From Puffinus mauretanicus (taxonomy: Eukaryota > Chordata > Aves > Procellariiformes > Procellariidae): 64,000 bases of DNA. Every line of letters begins with the position of its first letter. The stretch's first letter is position 1. Location: the NCBI GenBank assembly GCA_023333565.1, contig JAJKFH010001585.1, forward strand, positions 620,001 to 684,000, read 5' to 3'. Made by a program: the position numbers and the translations under genes. Shown in pieces: positions 51,701-62,434 of the stretch. The notes beneath the pieces were generated by a model. It ran no database searches, had not been told where the DNA came from, and worked only from the letters and a program-made list of their open reading frames with translations.

Positions 51701-51718
51701 TAATTTATTGGCATCTTT
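45708..51718. other. AT-rich unique DNA, no gene seen
   Basis: Six kilobases without a recognisable gene or interspersed repeat. Small structures are a CT run near 46336-46359, AT-rich tandem-like sequence at 46780-46860 and an 11-bp duplication at 48257-48280. The 101-codon minus frame at 48806-49111 has no recognisable domain. Confidence 0.55.
48257..48280. repeat. 11-bp tandem duplication
   Basis: CTTCTGCGTAA occurs twice in tandem (48257-48267 and 48268-48278), followed by CT. It is a simple local duplication. Confidence 0.85.
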
Positions 51719-53040
51719 TGCATAGGGTAATACTCATATTGGGGAAGCGAACCTTTCAAACGGGATAGTCAGCTGCTCTCTGGATGGTAATGAAAGTCTT
51801 GGTTGTGTCCTCAGCTGGAGCTGGTGAGGTTCCCTGAACCGCTCTACTGCGCTCAATCTGGCAGCCCATCGGTGATGAGGCTGCCGCAGCTTCATGCCCC
51901 CAGGTCCAACTGGTAGCAAGACTGAGCATGAACACCCATAGGCACAGAAACAAACATGTATACAATATACATAAAAGCATATACACATGTACTTGTTGGT
52001 GCCACATGGATCAAGACAGACAGACAGGAACAGTCCACACTCACACAAACTCAAAGAGCAGCAATGGTCTCATTCTGCTCCTCTCCATGGCTGATCAAGA
52101 TGATGACCTGCTAGTGGGAAACCTTTTTATATGTATAAAGATTATATTATGTGTATATAAATATATAAACATATAAATATATATACAATGCGGACCCCTC
52201 CATCAGCTGGGCTCAGACACACAGTCTGCCCGGTAGCTGCCTCTGGATCCCAATTTCCCCCATTGCTGCAGGATATACAAGCCTCCAAGGGCACAGCTGC
52301 ATTCCAGCTGCTGGTACAGACTCCTTTGCACACACTAACATATGCACACTGACACACACACACACATACACACACACATATATGGTGGATTCATTCAATA
52401 ACTGGGCTCAGACACAGCCCCTGCAGTAGCCAGCCCTGGATCATTGCTCTCTCCAGTTGCTTCCCATATACACACAGACACACAAACAGGTCCCACCTGA
52501 CCCCCAGCATATGGGTCCCAGCCTATGGTCTCTCCAGCAGCTGGCTGGGACTCTCTTGGTCCCTCCAGTAAGCAACTCTTCAGAAGTCCCCTGCACCCAC
52601 ACACTCCTCTGGTTCCCAAGCCACTTCACCTACTCATCAGCCAGCACAACTTGATCCTCAGTAGCCATCACCACGCTCCCTCGCACACCTGCACTCACTC
52701 CACGTTCTGCACCATGGACACATGGGCCCTTGTGACCTGAGGTCCGACTTCAGTTGCTGGCACTTAGACCCCCATACACACACCAAACAGAGAGTCCCTC
52801 ACCCAAGGAAAATAGTCAGAAATAGAGTTTAACAAGAAGATAGGACAGGCTGCACAAGTCAAGCACAGGGCATGGCCAGACAAGCGTATTGACCGCCTTT
52901 TTTCTCCTTATCCCTCTGTTTTCTTATGTTTGTTCCTCCCCAAATCATCTAGATTCCTTTCTTTCTCTGCATTTGGTTCCGCCACTAAATATCCCTTAAA
53001 TAGTCTTGCTGTCCTAGGTAATCATTCCCGATTCTGCAGG
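51719..53040 (-). mobile_element. Probable LTR-like element with CA-rich internal repeats
   Basis: This stretch is less AT-rich than its surroundings and organised in degenerate units. On the minus strand a TATA-like TATTTAA (52996-53002) is followed by a long region of TG-rich segments alternating with blocks such as AGCAACTG and CTGTGTCTGAGCCCAG (complements at 52400-52416 and 52205-52223). Its far end reads CCCTATGCA on the minus strand. The arrangement resembles long avian LTRs of ERVK type with TG-rich R/U5 regions. No duplication of flanking bases was found and the right boundary is a guess, so a non-viral minisatellite-like origin is possible. No coding function is supported. Confidence 0.45.
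52332..52385. repeat. CA microsatellite grading into AT
   Basis: ACACAC units with TA interruptions end in CATATATGG. A parallel AT-rich tract lies at 52141-52186, about one repeat unit (195 bp) away. Confidence 0.88.
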
Positions 53041-56000
53041 AAGTGCTTATACTCTGTAAAATTTTCTGTGTAAAGCTTGGTCAATTCTACAGCAGAATCT
53101 GTCTGGGAGAGTCAATGATATGGCCAGATCTCTCACCTAGGATGTTAACCAGCTCACAGACATGTACAAATGGTACTTGTCAAATGACCTATGAACAGCA
53201 GGAATTGCATGGGGGAATCTCTGGGAGAATCTGAGAGTCCCACCTGGAGAGCTCTTGCAAAGATTAGTCAAATGCTTTGTTACAAAGGCAGTTATGGCAC
53301 TCAGTCAACCATCTGGTCTCAAGTTGGTCCATTGTCTCATCTAGGGGTAGTTGCTGGACCCTATACCACCACAATTACAATTACAGGACAAGCCTCAGTT
53401 TCATCCTTCTGCGGATGAAGTATTCTAACTTCAATTCCACATACCCAACCACATCCCATACTTATCTCCAAACTCACTTAACAACGGCAGTCTGTGTCTG
53501 GCTGAGCTGAGGTGAGCTGGTCTGTGTTTCTCTGAATGGCCATACTGTCTTCTACCTCTAACAACAACTTCTGCATAGCAGATACACTGCATGAAAACAG
53601 CCAGCTTAGCCTGTGACCTGATTGCTGACTCCGTCCCAGACAAATCGAACACTAAGTTTTTTTTCTAAGGATGGAAGGGGTAATGCACAGCTAATTTTTT
53701 TTTTTTTTTTAAGTATATTAAATTTTGAGCTTAAAGAGGACCTGACAGATGAACGTATGGGAACAATGAGCTTTTAAAGTGCTTTGTGGGACAAAATGTT
53801 GATGAACTGAAAATCACATTACACATGAAACAATACAAAATGAATAGTCATGATTAGTTTGTCATTGACCTACCAGTGCCCTCATTCTTAATAATTCTTA
53901 ATAATCCTTTATGAGGTCATTGTGTATTATAGGTCAAAGTTGTCAAGAAAGTTAATTTATCAAAGGCTACGATCGCATAAAAAATATATATTTTATGTTT
54001 CAGAAAAAATATTGAAAAATATTAAATATTTGGGAATAATTCACTTTATTAGGCATCTCTTGTTTCACAAAATAAAAAACCCCATCTTTTATGTATTTTT
54101 TGTCCTTTGTGGAAATGGACAAAAGAAAAGAATTTCAAAGACCATAGATAACCTGTGAAGTTGCTTGCTTTTGGTGCTATGTGAGAGGGAATATATATTG
54201 AAAGAACATAAAAAATGTGCCATGTATATGTAGCAACCAGAAAATCAAGACGAAAAGAAAGTCACTGAAGCATTTCCATATGAGAAAAGAAATTGCCTAG
54301 GAAGATCAATTTACAGTAGCTGAAGTATTCAGTTTCAAATAATACAGAATCCAACACCACCAGACTCAGTTATACTAGTTAAGGCTGTAGCAATAGATTG
54401 CCCTTTGAGCTTACTACAAAATCACAAGCTGCAAAAAGTAAATGGTATGCAATGATAGTCTTCCAACATTGTGGAGAGTCTTTTAGGGTCAAAATCACAG
54501 GGACTACTTTCAAGTGAACTCCATGCTTGTGGATATTTATTTTTGTTACCATGGATACATCAAAAAAGTTAGATAACAAGCTCTGCTTATTACTTATGTA
54601 GTACTCCTCAAAAAAACAAGGAGTTGAGCAAGATTTTCTTGACCTTTTTTTTTTTTTAATTAAGATGACAATGAAATAAGTAAAGCAATAAGGGACATCA
54701 TTAAGGATAACTGATTGAGTCTAGAATTCATTTCATTATAGTCTTTTAATAACAAATTTCTATTTTGAGGTAGTGAAATAGTTTAACAAGAGAGTACTAA
54801 AATGAGTCATATTTGTTTGAATTGCTCTAACATCTAGATCTGAGTTGTCCAAGAGACCTAAGAAAATTAGAATTTTAAGGGTGTTACTTGCCTAGCTTCT
54901 CCCAGCTCTTGAAATTTCATATCTATGTGCTGCAACACAGAGTACCCTAATGCTAGCCATTATGTGGGGATGTCCTGAAAACTCTTTGTCCCAAGCAACG
55001 TGCTTTGTCTCAAGTGGTAGGTAATATTTTAAAATTAAATGCAGTGCTGTGTGGTTAGGAGCACAATAATGCAAGACTCTATAATTTCCATGTTGTGGGT
55101 TTTTTTTTTTTTTTTTTTTCTGAAAGAAGTATTGAGTTTTCCATCTGAAAATTTGCAGGGACATTTATATGTGAAACTCATACAATCAAGTACATGAATA
55201 AGGTATTTGTGTACCATGCTCTTATTGATACTGTCACATTAAAAAGCAGAGGCTCCCTTATTTCCAAGATTGCACATCTGTCATAACCAATTGACTTTTC
55301 TGGCATTAACATGTATTATAGTTTCTGAAGTTAAAGAGCAATTTATGTTCTAGTTAGTACAGACCACAGTGAAACAAGCTCTTGTTTAATACCTAAGCAC
55401 AGACAGGAAAGAACCCCAAATAATAATTCACAAAAATAAAAACATTTTTCAACGTGCAATGACTTTCTTACTATGGAGTTTAGATTAGAACCTCTCACTA
55501 TCTGTCATTTTCCTCAGAATGTACTCTGTAATTTTGTTTTGTTTTATTTTGTTTTTAACTTTTAATGTTTTAAATGCTTGCAAATATATAAAATTATGAG
55601 GTGATAGTAATTTGTCCTCCAAATTACTGTCCTTTGCAGATATACTGAAAGACCCTAAACTATTTTACTCATCTGAGTGGACTATTAATTCTTCACTGTT
55701 TTAATAGACAAATCTCTCTGGTGTTTTGATTCTAGCACATCAAAATATTTTCAACTTCATATGGTGTCAAAATCTTCTACAGCTTCTTACTGAACTTCTA
55801 GAACCTCCACATTTGCTTGTGAGAACTTCTGCTTTGTACCAATCATTATGGTTGCAAATGAAATCCACATGCACTTCCTGATAAATTGGAAATGAAAGAT
55901 AATACCATCCAAAACTGTAAGAATTCCATAAACAATAATTCTGTAGTCAGCAGGAAACTTACTATACAGGTATTTCAAATCTTGTTCTTCTGGCTGATAA

Positions 56001-57055
56001 CAGCATCATGTTGCCATTTAAAGAACAGGAAACTGAGGACAAAAGCAGAAAGTCAGTTGGTCAAAGCCCAAAGTCAATCAGCAATCCAACAACAGAGCTG
56101 GAGACAGAAGCTACATCTATGACTTCCAGCCCTGGCTACAGCTAGTAGGTTAGAAATTATCTTGCACACTTTTATTTTCTTTAATGGCTGTTAAAAGGTA
56201 AACTATATTATTACTTTTCTCTATATTATTGTTCTATTTTTTTGATAACGCACTGAAGATGGTTACAAACTCTGCAAGAGCAAATAAGCATAGCCACGTA
56301 CATCCTAAGAACACCGGTCTGGTAGGTACTCATCATTTATGTAATTTTCCACACCTATGATTCGCAAAATGTGCATTGGCTGGGTATTTTAGAGCCTGAC
56401 TGGAGCTACTCCATTTTGCAATGAATACTTGCATATCTGTTTAGTCAGAGAGGAAGCAAGACTGCACAGTACCTAGTGGTTACATCATTCACTCAGAGCG
56501 GAAGGACAATTAGTTTTCCTTCCTGTTGTCCCATTATTTGTTAGTCTAAAATATTTGTGAATTTAATGGAACTAGGTTGTCCTTATCCTATGGTATCTGC
56601 TACATTACAGAATCATGTTTGCTCATTTCCTCTAGCTGATTGAATATTTATTTTATCAAAATGGAATCATCTTCAGGTAGTCAATGAGCAAGCCCCAACT
56701 CAAAAAGCCCCATAACTTGTAGCATAGGTTATTATATCTGGACACCTAAAACTGATGAGATAGCGGAGCTTGGATTCTTCCTCACTGCACCAAAAGACTT
56801 CCTTTTCCTGTCTACCACAAATTACACCTTAAGTCTTTGATGCCTGCAAAAGGCAGCTGTAAATTCTAAATGCAGGGAAATGTCTCTCCATAGCCCAGAA
56901 ACTTTAAGTACTTAGAGGGATGATATTTAAGTCAAACCCTCTAATCAGTTTTTCCTATAGGTTAGATGTAAAGGTGACCCACATGGAACAATGCGAATGT
57001 CTCTTCCTTTCCCTAATAAGTGACGCAATCCTGTTCAGGACTTGCGCTTGTGCTC
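53041..57055. other. AT-rich DNA with poly-T tracts, no gene seen
   Basis: No gene is supported. Pyrimidine or T runs occur at about 53692-53711, 54648-54659 and 55090-55111. The part up to about 53660 is less AT-rich and might still belong to the preceding element, but I could not define an edge. Confidence 0.5.
55090..55111. repeat. Poly-T tract of about 22 bases
   Basis: An uninterrupted T run. I see no recognisable retroposed gene next to it, so it cannot be assigned as a poly(A) tail. Confidence 0.9.
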
Positions 57056-57108
57056 TCCAGAGACCCCTTCCAACCTCAGCAGTTCTGTGATTGTACAGTT
57101 CTATGATT
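57056..57108 (+). mobile_element. Short old CR1 3' tail
   Basis: CCAGAGACCCCTTCCAACCT followed by TTCTGTGATTGTACAGTTCTATGATT matches the end of the CR1 3' UTR and its tail, with more divergence than the 7.2- to 19.8-kb copies. Only about 50 bp is recognisable. The CCCCTTCCAACC version, against TCTTTTCCAACC in the others, suggests another CR1 subfamily. Confidence 0.75.
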
Positions 57109-59520
57109 TAACCAAACAAGTGCCAAGGAAGAGAAAATACAGGCCAAAAAATTGTCCTGTGTGAACTTTTCTTTTGAGATACAGGATTTGAAACCATAAC
57201 ACAGGAAAGCCTATATTTTATAAGAGAATTGATAACCCTACACAAGTTAAGGTCCTTAGATCTGGCTAGTGTTCAAGGGATTTGAAGTTTGGCTTTTTTA
57301 AAATCCAGCTGACTGCTAGGTATTTGTTGACAAACAGTTCTTCACCCATAAAAAGATATTTCTCACTGATAGGAGTTACTAATCTCTTTCTTAAGGCTCT
57401 GATCTGCAACATTTCAGTGTGAGTTAGAACTTAAAATAAAATACATCCCAAACAGGGTAAACTTTCTCAAGATGAATCAGTAACTTATTGTGAGCAGAAC
57501 TTTACGTTTTCCCTTTAATAATTACTTTTATCATACTGAGTAACAGCCTCAGCCTCAGTTTTACACTAGTTTTGAGAGGTCATTTACTTCCATCTCTTCT
57601 CTTACTCACCTGTTGAAACAATTTAGCCAGACCACACAATCTGGCCCGACATTTTTTAATATAATTAACTGTATTATGATGTCCAAGTATATGTATTGTA
57701 ATTCACCTCATATCTTAGAGGAATTATTATCTTCTATCCTGAAAGAAGACTTCTTTTTATTTCACTCTTGGTAATACAGTTTACCACTATTTCAAATTAT
57801 TTAGCAGGACCTGAATCAGAGTTATAAAACAGTGATTTCTTTCAATTTGTTGTACTTTATATAATTTTAAAACCGTACTTCAACAGCTAGTAGGGACACT
57901 TCTTGACAATTCCTTATGTCATATTTGTTTTGCTTCTCTGATCTTTTTTCTTTTTTCCTTTTTTTTCTTTTCACATTTTGCTTATATTTTAAATGGGACT
58001 TCAGAAACTGTTTAATTTTCTTTAGCTTGCCACAAGCAGATCTATTTCTGGAATTGCAGAGACTGATTTGAGGAGTAAGCCTCTGAGTGAAACTTTAACT
58101 CTGCTGGGAATTTTTCAATAACATCCTGATGCCTGCTTCTGGCAGTCCACATTTCATTGTTTGAGAGCAAATACTTTCTGTTTACAAATGAGATATATAG
58201 AGATTTAATTTGATTTCCCCAAAATATAAATTCCTGTTGAAGAAGCAGTCTGACATGCACAAAGTCCTGACGCCATGTATCTTTTAGTCATTCTACTCCA
58301 TCTTCTATTTTTAAATTATGTGAAATTTAGGCTTAAAAAGGTGATAGATGGGTCACTTACAGTACAATCTTGTAGTTAGCCAGACATCAATTTATCATAA
58401 GTGAGAACTGATTTACTGAAAGAAGAGCAAAAGATTTACCAGGAGCAGCAAAGCAGCCTTATGAAAACAGAAGTAATGAATCAAAAATAGTATTAATTTT
58501 ACAGGTGCTTATTCAGTTTGATCCCTGAGATAGTAGTTATTGTGAAAATCTAAGCAACAAGCATTACTTTTAACTGCCAAACTAAAGCACATAATAAAAT
58601 TTCTTAGGACTAAAACTAAATGCCAAAAGTAGATTGAAGGATTTGTGTTAGGGTAGTTTTGGAAGCATACGGAAAATTTCTTCTACTTCACAGAAAATAT
58701 TCCCACTTTTTCAGGCTTTCCTTTTACTGGGGAAGAAGTTCTCCTTTTACTGCTTCCAAAGAGTTCACCTTGATATATTTTCCTACAGACTAGCTGTTAG
58801 GTGTTTGTTGTTTTTTTTTTTTTTTAATACAGCTTAATCAAAACATGAATTCAAATATAGTTGTAGCTGTTCAGAGCATGCAAGCCTTGGGGGAAAAAAG
58901 AAAAAAAAGAGTTACAACATTCAAAAGACCACTGTTTTCAACTACTTGGGAGATGCAGGCAGAAATGGGCAGGGAGGGATGGAGAAATGAGCAGGGCTTT
59001 GCCTGTGGCATTTCACTGGGAAATGAACAAGTGAGCGTCATCATACTACACAAAGTGTAATGTTAATTAGAGTAACATCAGTCCTTCAGAAAAGAAAGGG
59101 ATAAAATTAGAGGTTAAATGTGGTTGAATCACAACCTGATTCTCATTCTATTTTTAGAGGGTTATGGTAGAGCCATGACTAAATGGTAATGAGGGGCCAT
59201 GAAGTGCTTTCTCATTGAATCAATGATTATTGTATAAAATGAATGTATCTTACATATGTATAAATGCTGTACCCATATGGCTCTAAATAGTATCCACTGA
59301 GACAGTAATTAATTTATTTTCAAACATTGTAAGTAACTCCTCCCTCCTACAGTAGAGACGGTGAATCAAGGCATCACCAGATAATCCCTATTAATTCTGA
59401 ACAAACCATGCTCCCCAAAATAAAAATAATATTAAAATAAAATAAAATAAAATAAAATAAAAGACAGTAAAATACAAGAAAGTAATACAGAACTTAACAA
59501 CAAGTTAAAAGATGTTATAA
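57109..59520. other. AT-rich unique DNA, no gene seen
   Basis: No gene is seen. A poly-T run lies at about 58809-58825 and a (TAAAA)n tract at 59420-59463. Confidence 0.6.
59420..59463. repeat. (TAAAA)n microsatellite
   Basis: About six TAAAA units follow imperfect A/T-rich units, ending about 60 bp before the LTR at 59526. Confidence 0.9.
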
Positions 59521-59525
59521 TTTAG

Positions 59526-60675
59526 TATATTGGGTTTGCGTGGCAAGGTTTTTGTAGCAGGGGTGGGGGCATAGGGGTGCCTTCTGTGAGAAAGTGCTAG
59601 AAACTTCCCCTATGTCCAATAGAGTCCATGCCAACCAGCTCCAAGATGGACCCGCCACTGGCCAAGGCCAAGTCCATCGGCAACGGTGGTAGTGCCTCTG
59701 GGATAACATATTTAAGAAGGGGGAAAAAAAACCCTGTGGCGGAACAGCAGCCAGAGGAGAGAGGAGTGGGAATATGCGAGAGAAACAACTCTGCAGACAC
59801 CAAGGTCAGTGAAGAAGGAGGGGAGGAGGTGCTCCAGGTGCCAGAGCAGAGATTCCCCTGCAGCCCCTGGTGAAGACCATGGTCAGGCAGGCTGTCCCCC
59901 TGCAGCCCATGGAGGTTAATGGTGGAGCAGATATCCGCCTGCAGCCTGTGGAGGACCCCACACCAGAGCAGGTGGATGCCTGAAGGAGGCTGTGACCCTG
60001 TGGGAAGCCCGCACCGGAGCAGGCTCCTGGCAGAACCTGTGGACCCATGGAGAGAGGAGCCCACATTGGAGCAGCTTTGCTGGCAGGACTTGTGACCTGT
60101 GGGGGACCCATGCTGGAGCAGTCTGTTCCTGAAGGACTGCACCCTGTGGAAAGGACCCACACTGGAGCAGTTCATGAAGAACTGCAGCCCATGGGAAGGA
60201 CTTACGTTGGAGAAGTTTGTGGAGGACTGTCTCCCGTGGGAGGGACCCCACGCAGGAGCAGGGGAAGAGTGTGACAAATCCTCCCCTTGAGGAGGAAGGA
60301 GCGGCAGAGACAACGTGTGATGAACTGACCGCAACCCCCATTCCCCGTCCTGCTGCACCACTTGGGGGGAGGAGGTAAAGAATTCAGGAGTAAAGTTGAG
60401 CCCGGGAAGAAGGAGGAGTGGGGGGAAGGCGTTTTAAGATTCAGTTTTTACTTCTCATTATCCTACTCTGATTTGATTGGTAATAAATTAAACTAATATC
60501 CCCAAGTCAAGTCTGTTTTGCCCATGATGGTAATTGGTGAGTGATCTCCTGTCCTTATATTGATGATCTTGATAAGCCTTTCATTGTATTTTCTCTCCCC
60601 TGTCCAGCTGAAGAGGGTGAGTGATAGAGCAGCTTTGGTGGGCACCTGATGTCCGGCCAGGGTCAACCCACCACA
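59526..60675 (+). mobile_element. Solo LTR, ERVL-type (family B), 1.15 kb
   Basis: This 1150-bp element resembles a long avian LTR family starting near GGGTTTGCGTGGCAAGG and ending AACCCACCACA. It is flanked by perfect 5-bp duplications TTTAG (59521-59525 and 60676-60680). A TATA-like ATATTTAAG at 59708-59716 and AATAAA at 60482-60487 give plus orientation. The first bases are TA where LTRs normally start with TG. The centre (59956-60245) is a tandem array of about 45-52 bp units. No proviral interior adjoins it. A 254-codon minus frame (59597-60361) is an antisense frame over the repeats, not a gene. Confidence 0.9.
59956..60245 (+). repeat. Six tandem 45-52 bp units inside the LTR
   Basis: Units start at about 59956, 60008, 60060, 60107, 60156 and 60201. 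Each follows a pattern of CCCA-x-x-CYGGAGCAG, then GGACTG-like, then CCC-R-TGGGAAGGA-like blocks. The last two are 45 bp. A partial seventh follows at 60246-60264. The array accounts for about a quarter of the LTR. Confidence 0.75.
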
Positions 60676-60680
60676 TTTAG

Positions 60681-61861
60681 TTATCTTTTTCTTTTCCTTT
60701 TTTTTTTTTTTTTTTTTAATCTGTCTTATCCTCAGGAAAGCTACATGTGAGTAGAAACTCTATAGCGTATCTTATGAACACACACAACATGTCATCACCA
60801 CATGTTGTCTCAATGTTCTCAGGTCAGTGAAAAAGATTGTCAGTAATGAACACTTGCTTGCTTATTTCACAAAACACAAACAATGTCTCTCTCCCCAATT
60901 CCAGAGAACTGTGATATGCTAAAATCTCTTTTAGAATTAATGACTACTAATTTTCAGTACTCCACTCAGCCAGGGAGCTGGCTTCCTGCACCTGAAATTG
61001 AATTGAGAGAACTTAGCTTTTCACATGACCTTAGTCTCAATTAACAGGCTAAAAAAGATTCCAGAGATGACTACAACTCTGACCTTAGGCTACACATAAA
61101 TAGCATATTATTAGGCATAGTATAGGAGCCAGTTCTAGAGCCAGAAAGCTAAATGTGTCTACAACATCAGTGTTAGCCGGTTGTCTAAGATGCCATTATA
61201 GCTGCTGAACATGAGTGTCTGGTGCCATTTAAGACTTCCTAGAGTATAACAACTCGCCTCCAGACGATGCTTTTGTAGACCACAGTTTTCTTGCAAGTCA
61301 AGTATTGTATCTACCTGATCTCAGTCCCTATCTCAGATACCCAAGGGCATCCCAAATGACTCTAGCCACCTAACCTTCAGATACTAAATCCTGCTTTCCA
61401 GTGACTCTGCTGAGCAGGGACTTGAATCATCACTTAAATAATTATATAACAGCTAGTGTAATTTATGATACTGTAGGAGGTCTGAGATAATTGCACAGGC
61501 TTAGCAGGTATGGCATGATCTTCAGAATAACCATGATATCTCGAATTAAAGGTCAGGTAAAATAACAGTGTAAGTATTTGACACCAGAGTCCTATGTTTA
61601 GGAAACTGAAACTTGCTCATAATGTTAATTATTTTACAGAATTCTGTTCTGACATAAGTGTCCTTCTCTGTTTTGGAGAGGGTTTTACATGTTCTAGAAA
61701 TTTTAATTAGGAAATCCTATGTCTAAGCCCCTCCAAAATTTTGTACCAAATATCTAATCTATATGTGAGTAATAATGGTAACATGCTGCTAACGGGAGAG
61801 ATGCTATACTCTCCTTCTTGAACAAAAAGGCACCAGTCACAAACATAAATATTTCTCATTG
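60681..61861. other. Unique DNA, no gene seen
   Basis: It begins with a poly-T tract (about 60698-60718). No gene or further repeat is recognised. Confidence 0.6.
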
Positions 61862-61866
61862 GTGAG

Positions 61867-62429
61867 TGTCGTGGTTTAACCCCAGCCAGCAACTAAGCAC
61901 CACACAGCTGCTCACTCACCCCCCTGGTGGGATGGGGGAGAGAATCAGAAGGGTAAAAGTGAGAAAACTTGTGGGTTGAAACAAAGACAGTTTAATAGGT
62001 AAAGCAAAAGCCACGCACGCAAGCAAAGCAAAACAAGGAATTCATCTACTACTTCCCATCGGCAGGCAGGTGTTCAGCCATCTCCAGGAAAGCAGGGCTC
62101 CATCACACCTACCAGTTACTTGGGAAGACAAACACCATCACTCCCTCCCTTCCTTCTTCCCCCAGGTTTATATACTGAGCATGACATCATATGGTATGGA
62201 ATACCCCATTGGTCAGTTGGGTCAGCTGTCCTGACTATGCCCCCTCCCAGCTTCTTGTGCACCTGGCAGAGCATGGGAAGCTGTAAAGTTTTTGACTAGA
62301 TTAAACACTACTTAGCAACAACTAAAACATCAGTGTGTTGTCAACATTATTCTCATACTAAATCCAAAACTCAGTGCTATACTAACTACTAGGAAGAAAA
62401 TTAACTCTATCCCAGCTGAAACCAGGACA
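61867..62429 (-). mobile_element. Solo LTR, ERVL-type (family A, copy 4)
   Basis: This 563-bp element reads TGTCGTGG...CCAGGACA on the plus strand and is flanked by perfect 5-bp duplications GTGAG (61862-61866 and 62430-62434). In minus orientation it carries TGATGTCA (62182-62189), an intact TATATAAA (62167-62174) and ATTAAA (61991-61996). Its ends and upstream half match the other three copies, but about 150 bp of the middle (62005-62150) differs, making it the longest of the four. No proviral interior adjoins it. Confidence 0.93.
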
Positions 62430-62434
62430 GTGAG

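Noticed and set aside
59597..60361. 254-codon minus-strand open frame
   Set aside because: It lies wholly inside the family B solo LTR, antisense to it, and owes its length to the internal tandem units. No domain is seen.
60698..60718. Poly-T after the family B LTR as the tail of a retroposed gene
   Set aside because: No retrocopy is recognisable beside it and the LTR has its own 5-bp duplication ending before it.
45174..62429. A provirus between the 45.2-kb and 61.9-kb LTRs
   Set aside because: They are in opposite orientation with different duplications, and no gag, pol or env sequence lies between them.
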